Below the pieces are notes generated by a model. That model saw only the letters and a list, made by a program, of their open reading frames with translations. It had not been told where the DNA came from and searched no databases. 47,302 nucleotides of DNA from Ilumatobacter sp. GTDB lineage: Bacteria > Actinomycetota > Acidimicrobiia > Acidimicrobiales > Ilumatobacteraceae. This document shows, piece after piece, positions 19,579 through 27,847 of the stretch. The stretch is taken from contig JABDKP010000182.1 in the NCBI GenBank assembly GCA_013002175.1, positions 1 to 47,302 on the forward strand, written 5' to 3'. Within the stretch, counting starts at the first letter, position 1; each line of letters starts with the position of its first letter. The translations under genes and the position numbers were made by a program.

Positions 19579-20360
19579 CCGACGAAACCCGCGACCGCGA
19601 GGTCAGCGCCGACGATTTCCGATCGGCCAATGCCGGCAGCTTCACCGGCGACGAGTGGCAGGCGCGCGTCGACCTGGCCGCGATGTATCGGCTCGCCGCC
19701 CACTTCGGCTACGACGACCTGGTCTGGAACCACATCACGATGCGCGTGCCCGGCTCCGATCACGACTTCTTCCTCAACAAGTTCGGTCTGCTCTACAACG
19801 AGGTCACCGCGTCCAACCTGATCAAGGTCGACAGCGACGGCACCGTGCTCGAGGGGCCCGCCGACGTCAACACCGCCGGCTTCGTGATCCACTCCGCGAT
19901 TCACAACGACTTCCCGCAGTGGAAGGTCGTCTTCCACGCCCACGTCCCCGACGCCCTCGCGGTGACGGCGCTCGCCAACGGCTTCGAGCACCTCGTGCAG
20001 GACACCTCGATGCTCTACGGCGAAGTCGGCTACCACGACTGGGAGGGGTTGTCGCTCACGCTGGAGGAGCGCGAGCGTCTCGCCAAGAACATGGACGGCA
20101 ACCGGGCGCTGATCATGCGCAACCACGGCTTCCTCACGGTCGGCGAGACCGCCGGCGAGGCATTCATGGTGATGCACTACCTGATCCGCGGGTGCCGCAC
20201 GTTGCTCAAGGCCTACGGCAGCGGCCTCGACGTCGACCCAGGCCCGACCGACATCTGGGAGCTGTCGAAGCGCCAGTACGACAACTTCCCGCTCGGCAAG
20301 CACGAGTGGCCCGCGCTGTTGCGGCTGCTCGACCAGACCGACCCGAGCTTCCGTCAGTAA
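19575..20360 (+). CDS. Class II aldolase/adducin family protein
   Basis: MYRLAAHFGYDDLVWNHITMRVPGSDHDFFLNKFGLLYNEVTASNLIKVD; VVFHAHVPDALAVTAL; RNHGFLTVGET. Confidence 0.9.
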   Translation: MTDETRDREVSADDFRSANAGSFTGDEWQARVDLAAMYRLAAHFGYDDLVWNHITMRVPGSDHDFFLNKFGLLYNEVTASNLIKVDSDGTVLEGPADVNTAGFVIHSAIHNDFPQWKVVFHAHVPDALAVTALANGFEHLVQDTSMLYGEVGYHDWEGLSLTLEERERLAKNMDGNRALIMRNHGFLTVGETAGEAFMVMHYLIRGCRTLLKAYGSGLDVDPGPTDIWELSKRQYDNFPLGKHEWPALLRLLDQTDPSFRQ

Positions 20361-20374
20361 CGCCCGCCGGGACC

Positions 20375-21460
20375 ATGAAGATCGAGCGCATCGCGACGAC
20401 CCTCGTCGACGTGCCTCTGCGCGCCCCGATCGGCACCGCGATCCACTCGATCCGTTCGGTCGGCTGCGTGCTCGTCGACGTGACGACGGTGGACGGCGCA
20501 ATCGGTCAGTCGTTCGCCTTCACGCTCAACGGCGACCGGTTGCGGGCGCTCGACGAGACGGTCACCGGTCTCGCCCACCTCGCCGTCGGCCGTCCGGTGT
20601 ACGAGACGACGGCGATCTGGGACGCGATCTGGAACGAGATCAACCCGACCGGACACAAGGGCACCACGGTCTCGGCGCTGTCGGCGATCGACGTCGCCTG
20701 CTGGGATGCGTGGGGTCGTACGCTCGGCCAGCCGCTCCATCGCGTGTTCGGGGCGTGCCGCGACTCGGTCGACACCTACGCGAGTTCGGGGCTGTGGCTG
20801 AACGCCTCGATCGACGAGCTCGTCGCGGAGGCCGCCGAGTTCGTTGCGCAGGGGTTCCGGGCGGTGAAGCTGCGGATCGGGTCCGACGATCCGGACGTCG
20901 ATGTGGCACGGGTGCGGGCGGTACGTACCGCAGTGGGTGACGACATCGGCCTGCTCGTCGACGCCAACCAGAAGTTCACGCCGAAGCAGGCGATCCGGCT
21001 CGGCCGTCGGCTGGAGGAGTTCGGCCTGCTGTGGTTCGAGGAACCGGTGTCTGCGGACGACCTCGTCGGACATGCCGACGCTCGCGCTGCGCTCGACACG
21101 CCGATCGCGTCCGGCGAGACCGAGTACACCCGGTTCGGCATGCAGGCGATGCTCGACGCCCGCGCCGCCGACGTACTGATGCCCGACCTCCAGCGGATCG
21201 GCGGCTACACCGAGTTCCGCCGCGCAGCCGCGGCCGCGGCCTCCCGGCACGTGCCGGTGTCGAGCCACTTCTTCACCGAGCACAGCCTCGCCCTCGCCGG
21301 GTCGCTGTCCAACTGCATCTCGGTCGAGCACGTCGACTGGTTCGCGCCGCTGTTCCACGAGCATGCCGAGCTCTGCGACGGACGACTGCTCGTACCCGAC
21401 CGCCCGGGCCACGGCTTCACGTTCGACCCCGCCGCCGTCGACCGGTATCGCGTGCGGTGA
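20375..21460 (+). CDS. Mandelate racemase/muconate lactonizing enzyme (enolase superfamily)
   Basis: GFRAVKLRIG (KxK-type region), LLVDANQKFTPKQAIRLGRRLEEFGLLWFEEPVSADD, SGETEYTRFG, SSHFFTEHSLALAG. Confidence 0.9.
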   Translation: MKIERIATTLVDVPLRAPIGTAIHSIRSVGCVLVDVTTVDGAIGQSFAFTLNGDRLRALDETVTGLAHLAVGRPVYETTAIWDAIWNEINPTGHKGTTVSALSAIDVACWDAWGRTLGQPLHRVFGACRDSVDTYASSGLWLNASIDELVAEAAEFVAQGFRAVKLRIGSDDPDVDVARVRAVRTAVGDDIGLLVDANQKFTPKQAIRLGRRLEEFGLLWFEEPVSADDLVGHADARAALDTPIASGETEYTRFGMQAMLDARAADVLMPDLQRIGGYTEFRRAAAAAASRHVPVSSHFFTEHSLALAGSLSNCISVEHVDWFAPLFHEHAELCDGRLLVPDRPGHGFTFDPAAVDRYRVR

Positions 21461-21499
21461 TGCCGGACCTCACCAGCGTGGTCGGCGGCGGGAACGGTC

Positions 21500-22375
21500 A
21501 TGAGTAAGCCCGCGAAGTGGTCGGACCCGGCCCACAAGCTGTTCCCGTACCAGGTCGGCTTCACCGCGCCGCCGATGGATTTCGATGCTGCCCCGAGCGA
21601 CTTCCTGCGGATCTGCCCGCCGACCGTCGGGGTGCACGGCCGGTTGCTCCACGCGCCCGGCTACGCCCACGAGTTGTCGCAACGCGCCGACAACTTCCAC
21701 CTTCTGGACGACGTCGTCCACTGCATGTCGAACGCCGGGGCCGACGTCGTCGGCCAGGTCGGCACGAACTGGGTCCATGCGAACGGAACCGACGTCGACG
21801 ACATTCGCCGCTTCGTTGGCGAGGTCGGCGAGAAGTACGAGACACCGTTCCACATGGCGGGACTGACGCTCGTCGACGCGTGCCAGGCGAACGGCTACGA
21901 GCGCGTCGCGCTGAACTCGGTGTACTTCTGGCCGGACTGGCGCGATGGTGTCGTGCGGTTCCTGCGCAGTGCCGACATCGACGTCGTGTGGTTCGGAAAC
22001 TTCGTCGACCAGGGCTGGTACCCGACCCAGCAGGAGGTCAACGACCTCACCTGGATCTTCCCCGGAGACCTCGCGCTCGCCTCGATGCGCCACGTGCTCG
22101 ACCGGGCGCCGGCCGTCGACGCCATCGTCGTCAACGGGATGTCGAACTACCGCGACTCCTGCGGGCAGCCACAACGCCTCGTCGGCCTCGTCGCCGACAT
22201 CGAAGCCGCGATCGGCACGCCGGTGGTCTCCGCCGACGTGTCGCTGTACTGGGCGATCCTGCGCACGCTCGGCGTCGAGCCGATCGGCCGCCAGGGCTCG
22301 CTGCTGGCGTCGCTCCAGACGCCCGCGGGCCAGCCCGCCACCACCGCACGTACCACGACCGACCATGAGAGGTGA
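21500..22375 (+). CDS. Asp/Glu racemase/maleate isomerase-like fold protein, canonical catalytic Cys positions apparently missing
   Basis: AGADVVGQVGTNWVHANG, AVDAIVVNGMSNYRDSCG resemble the two half-site motifs but without the usual Cys. Confidence 0.65.
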   Translation: MSKPAKWSDPAHKLFPYQVGFTAPPMDFDAAPSDFLRICPPTVGVHGRLLHAPGYAHELSQRADNFHLLDDVVHCMSNAGADVVGQVGTNWVHANGTDVDDIRRFVGEVGEKYETPFHMAGLTLVDACQANGYERVALNSVYFWPDWRDGVVRFLRSADIDVVWFGNFVDQGWYPTQQEVNDLTWIFPGDLALASMRHVLDRAPAVDAIVVNGMSNYRDSCGQPQRLVGLVADIEAAIGTPVVSADVSLYWAILRTLGVEPIGRQGSLLASLQTPAGQPATTARTTTDHER

Positions 22376-22379
22376 ACCG

Positions 22380-23147
22380 ATGTTCCTGACACTGTGGGCC
22401 ACACCCCGATCGACGTCGACCGCGTTCGAGTGGATGATGCGCCAGCGCGGCGACTTCGACTGCTTCCACGAGCCGTGGAACGAGCTGTACTACTACGGCG
22501 AGGATCGCCGCAGCGACCGCGACCGAAACGTCGAGGCCAAGCCCGGCCACGACTACGCCGCCGTCTGGGCCGACCTCACCGGCCGGGCGAACTCCGGCAA
22601 CGTGTTCGTGAAGGACTTCGCCTACTCGGTCGAGCACGACCTCGACGACGACAAGCTCGACGCGATGACGCACGCGTTCCTGATCCGCGATCCGTTGCGC
22701 GTCGTGCAGGGCCTCGCGAAGCACTGGCCCGACTGCACGTTCGAAGAAGCCGGCTTCGAGTCGCTGCACCGCCTTTTCCAGCGCGTCACCGACCGGCTCG
22801 GACGCGTCCCGCCCGTGATGTACTCGGGCGACCTGCTGGACGACCCGAGCGGTACGACGCAAGCGTTCTGCGCGGCGGTCGGCATCCCGTTCGTGGCCGA
22901 GGCGCTGGCGTGGGAGGCCGGGGACCGCAGCGAGGTGGCGTGGTACGGCGAGGGCACCGGGCCGTGGCACGACAACCTGCGTGCCAGCACCGGCATCAAG
23001 CCGCCGGCCACCGAGTACCCGTCGCTCGACGACAACCCGCGGCTGTTCGAGATCTACGAGCGGTGTGTGCCGCTGTTCGACGACCTGCGGCGGCACGCGT
23101 TCCGCCCGCTTCCGGATCCGGCCGCGTCGCAGCGGCAGGAGGCATGA
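22380..23147 (+). CDS. Sulfotransferase-like P-loop protein
   Basis: MFLTLWATPRSTSTAFEWMMRQRGDFDCFHEPWNELYYYG; AFLIRDPLRVVQGLAKHW; VMYSGDLLDDPSGTTQAFCAAVGIPF. Confidence 0.75.
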   Translation: MFLTLWATPRSTSTAFEWMMRQRGDFDCFHEPWNELYYYGEDRRSDRDRNVEAKPGHDYAAVWADLTGRANSGNVFVKDFAYSVEHDLDDDKLDAMTHAFLIRDPLRVVQGLAKHWPDCTFEEAGFESLHRLFQRVTDRLGRVPPVMYSGDLLDDPSGTTQAFCAAVGIPFVAEALAWEAGDRSEVAWYGEGTGPWHDNLRASTGIKPPATEYPSLDDNPRLFEIYERCVPLFDDLRRHAFRPLPDPAASQRQEA

Positions 23148-23148
23148 C

Positions 23149-23919
23149 ATGGAGATCTCGCTCGCCGGCAGGCGTGCGTTCGTGACCGCGGGTGGTGCGG
23201 GGATGGGCAGGGCGACCGTGCTGGCGATGCACCGCCTCGGCGCCGAGGTGTTCACGTGCGATGTCGACCCGACCGGATTGCAGACGCTGCCCGACGGCGT
23301 GTCGTCGTCGGTGTGCGACGTCACGAACTCCGCCGAGCTCGACGCGTTGTTCGATCGGATCCTGCCAGACGGTCTCGACTTCATGATCAACAACGCGGGT
23401 GTCGCCGGGCCGACGAAGCTCGTCGAGGACATCACCGACGACGAGTGGCGCCACACGATGGCAGTCTGCATCGACTCGCACTTCTACTGCGCCCGGCGCG
23501 TCGTGCCCGTGTTCAAACAGCAGCGGCACGGCGCGATCGTCAACCTGATCTCCGGCGCCGGCATCCTCGGATATCCCACGCGTTCGCCCTACGCCGCCGC
23601 GAAGTGGGCGGTCACCGGGTTCACCAAGACCCTCGCGATGGAACTCGGCCCCGACAACATCCGCGTCAACGGCGTGGTGCCGGGCAACGTCAACGGCGAC
23701 CGGATGGAACGGGTGATCACGGCACATGCGGCGACCGAGGGACTCGACGCCGAGGTCGTGCGCCGGATGTACGCGATCGGCACGTCGATGCAGTGCTACG
23801 TCGACCCCGAGGAGATCGCCGACCTGATCATGTTCCTGTGTAGTGACTACGGCCGCCACATCTCGGGGCAGGTGATCGGCGTCGACGGCAACACCGAGAC
23901 GCTCTGGCCGCGGAGCTGA
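23149..23919 (+). CDS. SDR family oxidoreductase
   Basis: GRRAFVTAGGAGMGRATVLAMHRLGAEVF; NNAGVAGP; SPYAAAKWAVTGFTKTLAMELGPDNIRVN. Confidence 0.9.
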   Translation: MEISLAGRRAFVTAGGAGMGRATVLAMHRLGAEVFTCDVDPTGLQTLPDGVSSSVCDVTNSAELDALFDRILPDGLDFMINNAGVAGPTKLVEDITDDEWRHTMAVCIDSHFYCARRVVPVFKQQRHGAIVNLISGAGILGYPTRSPYAAAKWAVTGFTKTLAMELGPDNIRVNGVVPGNVNGDRMERVITAHAATEGLDAEVVRRMYAIGTSMQCYVDPEEIADLIMFLCSDYGRHISGQVIGVDGNTETLWPRS

Positions 23920-23925
23920 ACCGCA

Positions 23926-25188
23926 GTGGGGTCGACGTTGCAGCTCGACGAGCGCGAGCAGCGTTGGCTGTCGGGTGCCGACGGCGAGGCGATGCGACTC
24001 GCGATGCAGATGATGGTGACGGCGGCCGACGTCTCCGACGCCACCGAGTTCGTCGAGATCGAGTTCGCGCACATCAACTCGAGCTTCTACTCGGGTCAGG
24101 TGTCGCTCGACTTCGCCGAGTTCCTGCTCGCCAACGGTGGGTCGTTCGCAGTGCCGACCCACACGAACGCCAGCCTGATCGATTGCTCGACGCCGGAGTT
24201 GCGTGCGGAGCACGATCACCCCGTCGAAGTCGGCGGGGCACGGCGGCTGATGGCGATCTACGCCGAGCTCGGTGCGTCGGCGATGTGGAGCTGCGCGCCG
24301 TACGCGGAACCGACGGGCCGCCCGCGGCAGGGTGCGCATGTCGTCGGTTCGGAATCGAACGCGGTGTCGTTCTTCAACTCGGTGCTGGGTGCGCGGACGA
24401 ACAAGTACGGCGACTTCATCGACGTGTGCGCGGCGATGACCGGCCGCGTGCCGCTCGCCGGCCTCCACACCGATGCCGGGCGCCGCGCATCGCACGTGTT
24501 CGATCTCACGGGCCTGTCGGGCGAGGAACTGGCCGACTCGACACTGCCGCACGTGCTGGGCATCATCCTCGGCCACGAGGCCGGGTCGGCGATACCGGTC
24601 GTCGTGGGCCTCGACACGGCCACGGAGGACGACCTGAAGGCGATCGCGGCAGCCGGCGGCACGTCGGGAGCCGTCGAGATGTTCCACGTCGTCGGGGTCA
24701 CGCCGGAAGCGCGGACCCTCGACGCGGCAACCGCGGGAGTGGTGCCGGCGGGGCGGACGATCGTCGATTCGGCGTTGGTCCGGTCGACGCGAGCCCGGCT
24801 GTCGACATCGACCACGGCGCCCCTGAGTGCGGTGTGCCTGGGGACACCGCACTTCACTGCGAGCGAGTTCGCCGGCCTGCGCGCCGCCCTCGACGGGCGT
24901 CCGGTCGACGGCCGGGTGCAGCTCCTCGTCACGACGAGCCGCGCCGTACTCGCCGAGATCGCTGCACATGGATGGGACGACGAGTTGCGGTCACTCGGTG
25001 TGCAGATCGTCCTCGACACGTGCACCTACTACTCGCCGCGCGCCCGCGGCGTCGACGGGCTCGTGATGACGAACTCGGCGAAGTGGGCGTACTACGCGCC
25101 CGGAATTCTCGGTGTCGACGTCGCATTCGGGTCGCTGCCGGAGTGCGTCGACGCAGCGGTGTCGGGCAAGGTCGGTCGGCGTGACTGA
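23926..25188 (+). CDS. Aconitase X catalytic (large) subunit
   Basis: MQMMVTAADVSDATEFVEIEFAHINSSFYSG; GGSFAVPTHTNASLID; AHVVGSESNAVSFFNSVLGARTNKYGDFIDVCAAMTGRVP; LVMTNSAKWAYYAPGILGVDVAFGSLPECV. Confidence 0.9.
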   Translation: MGSTLQLDEREQRWLSGADGEAMRLAMQMMVTAADVSDATEFVEIEFAHINSSFYSGQVSLDFAEFLLANGGSFAVPTHTNASLIDCSTPELRAEHDHPVEVGGARRLMAIYAELGASAMWSCAPYAEPTGRPRQGAHVVGSESNAVSFFNSVLGARTNKYGDFIDVCAAMTGRVPLAGLHTDAGRRASHVFDLTGLSGEELADSTLPHVLGIILGHEAGSAIPVVVGLDTATEDDLKAIAAAGGTSGAVEMFHVVGVTPEARTLDAATAGVVPAGRTIVDSALVRSTRARLSTSTTAPLSAVCLGTPHFTASEFAGLRAALDGRPVDGRVQLLVTTSRAVLAEIAAHGWDDELRSLGVQIVLDTCTYYSPRARGVDGLVMTNSAKWAYYAPGILGVDVAFGSLPECVDAAVSGKVGRRD

Positions 25189-25621
25189 GCCCCCCATGCG
25201 CGGTCGGGTGCTGCACGCCGGCGCCGCGTCGGCACCGGCGGCGCGGCTGGACGCTCCGCTCAGCTTCTGGGGCGGGTTCGACCCGGTGACCGGCCGGATC
25301 ATCGACCAGGCCCACCCGCAGGTCGGCGAGTCGCTGACGGGCCGGGTCGTCGTCGTCGGCGGGTCGCGCGGGTCGTCCGGGACGCCGGGCGTCCTCGCAG
25401 AATCGCTGCGCCGCGCGACGGGTCCGGCCGGGCTGATCGTGAACAAGGCGGACGTCAACCTCACGGCCGGTGCACTCGTCGCCGAAGCGCTCTACGAATG
25501 CGTCTGCCCGATCGTGCTCCTCGACGACGCGTCGTTCGCCGACGTCGGGAGTTGGCCGGGCATCGCGATCACGAACGATGGCACCGTCAGCCCGATCGTC
25601 TCCGAGACCGCATCGCCGTGA
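25181..25621 (+). CDS. Aconitase X swivel (small) subunit
   Basis: LSFWGGFDPVTGRIIDQAHPQVGESLTGRVVVVGGSRGSSGTPGVLAESLRRATGPAGLIV; GTG start overlaps large-subunit stop. Confidence 0.88.
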   Translation: MTEPPMRGRVLHAGAASAPAARLDAPLSFWGGFDPVTGRIIDQAHPQVGESLTGRVVVVGGSRGSSGTPGVLAESLRRATGPAGLIVNKADVNLTAGALVAEALYECVCPIVLLDDASFADVGSWPGIAITNDGTVSPIVSETASP

Positions 25622-26802
25622 ACGTCCCCATCGTCCCCGCGCCACCGGTCGACGTCGGCCGGCTCCGCGCACACCGGGTGGGACGCCTGCGGGAGCAGTT
25701 GGCGGAACACGACGTCGATGCGATCGTGTTGACGAACCCGGTCAGCCTGCGATACGCCGCCGACTGGCGTGAGTACGCGCTGTTCCAGGCGCACATCCCG
25801 ACGTACTACCTCGTGATGGACAGCGACGGCCGGCTCACGATGTTCGGCGCCTATGCGACGGACCACCCCACGATCGACGAGTTCCGCGCCGCCCATCATC
25901 CCAACGTCTTCGACGGCGGCCTCGACACCGAGGCGACCGCCGCCGGCTTCGCCGACGACATCGCCGGCGTTGTCGGGACCGGGGCACGCCTCGCCGTCGA
26001 GCGCGTCAACCCGACGTGCGTCGACGCGCTGCGCTGCCACGGCTTCGACGTGGTCGATGCGGAGCCGCTGGTGGAGATCGCCCGCTCGATCAAGTCGACC
26101 GACGAGATCATCTGCATCCGTCACGCGATCGCGGTCGCCGAGGCGGCGATCACGACGATGCGTGAGCGGGCCGTGCCGGGCCTGAGCGAGAACGAGCTGA
26201 TGGCGACGCTGCACCAGGTCAACATCGCCAACGACGGCGACTGGATCGACGGCCGGATGTTGTGCAGCGGCGAGCGCACCAATCCCTGGTACCAGGAAGC
26301 GTCGTCGCGCCGGCTGCGGGCCGGGGAGTTCCTCGCGTTCGACACCGACATGATCGGGCCGTTCGGCTACTGCGCCGACATCTCGCGGACGTGGGTGGTC
26401 GGCGACGGAGAACCGACCGCCGAGCAGCGGGACCGGTACCGGCGGGCCCACGACGAGATCGACCAGTTCGCCGACCTGCTTGCTCCCGGGCGCTCGTTCC
26501 GCGAGCTCTCCGACGCCGCGATGCGCCAACCCGACGAATTCGTCGCCCACCGGTATGCCTGCCTCGCCCACGGCGTCGGCATGAGCGACGAGTGGCCACG
26601 GATCCACCATCGCTGCGATTGGGACGCGCACGGCTACGACGGCGAGGTCCGCGCCGACATGGTGTTGTCGGTCGAGAGCTTCGTCGGCTCGGATCGGGGT
26701 GGCCCTGGCGTGAAGCTGGAGCAGATGTATCTCGTCGGCGAACGCGGCGCCTCGCCGCTGTCGACCTACCCCTACGAACACGCCCTGCTCGCGTCGCCCT
26801 GA
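25618..26802 (+). CDS. dddP: M24-fold metalloenzyme, DddP-like (putative dimethylsulfoniopropionate lyase)
   Basis: FDTDMIGPFGYCADISRTW, CLAHGVGMSDEWP, LSVESFVG, GVKLEQM; intervals between the six metal ligands (2,10,64,35,15) equal those of the D295/D297/D307/H371/E406/E421 set recalled for Ruegeria DddP; GTG start. Confidence 0.75.
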   Translation: MNVPIVPAPPVDVGRLRAHRVGRLREQLAEHDVDAIVLTNPVSLRYAADWREYALFQAHIPTYYLVMDSDGRLTMFGAYATDHPTIDEFRAAHHPNVFDGGLDTEATAAGFADDIAGVVGTGARLAVERVNPTCVDALRCHGFDVVDAEPLVEIARSIKSTDEIICIRHAIAVAEAAITTMRERAVPGLSENELMATLHQVNIANDGDWIDGRMLCSGERTNPWYQEASSRRLRAGEFLAFDTDMIGPFGYCADISRTWVVGDGEPTAEQRDRYRRAHDEIDQFADLLAPGRSFRELSDAAMRQPDEFVAHRYACLAHGVGMSDEWPRIHHRCDWDAHGYDGEVRADMVLSVESFVGSDRGGPGVKLEQMYLVGERGASPLSTYPYEHALLASP

Positions 26803-26834
26803 GACAAAGTTGTGCCTGGCACAACTTTGTCTCA
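26800..26834. repeat. Perfect 35-nt palindrome, dispersed family copy 2, containing both convergent stop codons
   Basis: TGAgacaaagttgtgcc-t-ggcacaactttgtcTCA; dddP-like TGA at 26800-26802 and XRE stop (TCA on +) at 26832-26834. Confidence 0.92.
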
Positions 26835-27707
26835 CTCCGCGGCGACGTCGGCGCGGAGGCGGCGGAGCAGCGCGGGCACGTCGGGTGGCTGGACGACGGC
26901 GGCGCGGATCAGGCCGTCGAACTGCTCGACGAACTCCAGTACGTGCGCCTCGCTGTTGAGCACGATGTACATCTGTCCGAGGTACAGCACGGCACGTTGC
27001 AGCCCGAAGATCGTCACCGCCCCCGAGTACCGCTGGCGCCCGTCGTAGAGAAACCAGCGGAAGCCGGGGTAGAGGCGCTCGCACATCTCGATCATGTGGT
27101 CGAGCTGGGCGATGCGCAGTTCGGCGTCGAGCGTGCTCCAGATGTCGTGGCCGTGGGCGAAGTCCTCGAGCGCCTGGATCGAGTTGCAGCACTCGAAGTC
27201 GGTGCCCGGCGCGTGCGCGACGGCGCGCGGTGCCTGCGCGACATCGATCTTCTGCTCGGGCCGAGTGGTGGCGTACCGCGCCACCTCGTGGCGGATCACC
27301 GCGTCGGTCTTCAGCAGGTCCGGCAGCGTCGAGGGGACGTACCGCACCTTCGATCCGATCGACTCGCGGAACCAGCCGATCAGCGCCTCGTCGAGCGGGC
27401 TCAGCTCGCTGCGGCTGACCGACAGCACCTCGTGGAGGATGTCGGCACGGATCGGCCCGGCGCTGGACAGGCCGAGCAGCCAGTCGACGGACACACCGGC
27501 CGCCCGCGAGATCGCAACGAGCGTTTCGGCCCGGGGGAGCCGTCGATTGCCGCTCGACAGCAGCTGCGACAGCGTCGAGCGGTCGATGCCGGCGTCCGCC
27601 GCGAAGTCCGTCTGGGATCGCCCTTCGACATCGAGCAGCTCGCGCAGGCGATCCCGGAACCCGACGAGCACGGCGCCGCCGTTCGACGGTGCCGCGGTCT
27701 CACTCAT
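26832..27707 (-). CDS. XRE-family transcriptional regulator with C-terminal sensor/effector domain
   Basis: FRDRLRELLDVEGRSQTDFAADAGIDRSTLSQLLSSGNRRLPRAETLVAISRAAGVSVDWLLGL. Confidence 0.85.
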   Translation of the reverse strand: MSETAAPSNGGAVLVGFRDRLRELLDVEGRSQTDFAADAGIDRSTLSQLLSSGNRRLPRAETLVAISRAAGVSVDWLLGLSSAGPIRADILHEVLSVSRSELSPLDEALIGWFRESIGSKVRYVPSTLPDLLKTDAVIRHEVARYATTRPEQKIDVAQAPRAVAHAPGTDFECCNSIQALEDFAHGHDIWSTLDAELRIAQLDHMIEMCERLYPGFRWFLYDGRQRYSGAVTIFGLQRAVLYLGQMYIVLNSEAHVLEFVEQFDGLIRAAVVQPPDVPALLRRLRADVAAE

Positions 27708-27847
27708 GTGGTGAGACTGCCACATCTGTTGCGTTTATACAACGATCGTGTTGAATCGTGCTGAAATGCGATGGATTGTGCGCAAGAGCGTCTTGAGCGC
27801 CGGGCCGATCCTGCCGTTGAGTTGGTGTGAGGAGGATCGCATCGACA

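Noticed and set aside
22996-24969. 657-aa minus-strand ORF antisense to SDR and aconitase X
   Set aside because: Opposite strand carries well-recognised protein families; antisense product has no recognisable motifs.
25618-26802. Generic Xaa-Pro peptidase/prolidase call
   Set aside because: Metal-ligand spacing (FDTD...D at +12/+10 rather than +11) and other intervals fit DddP better, though activity is unproven.
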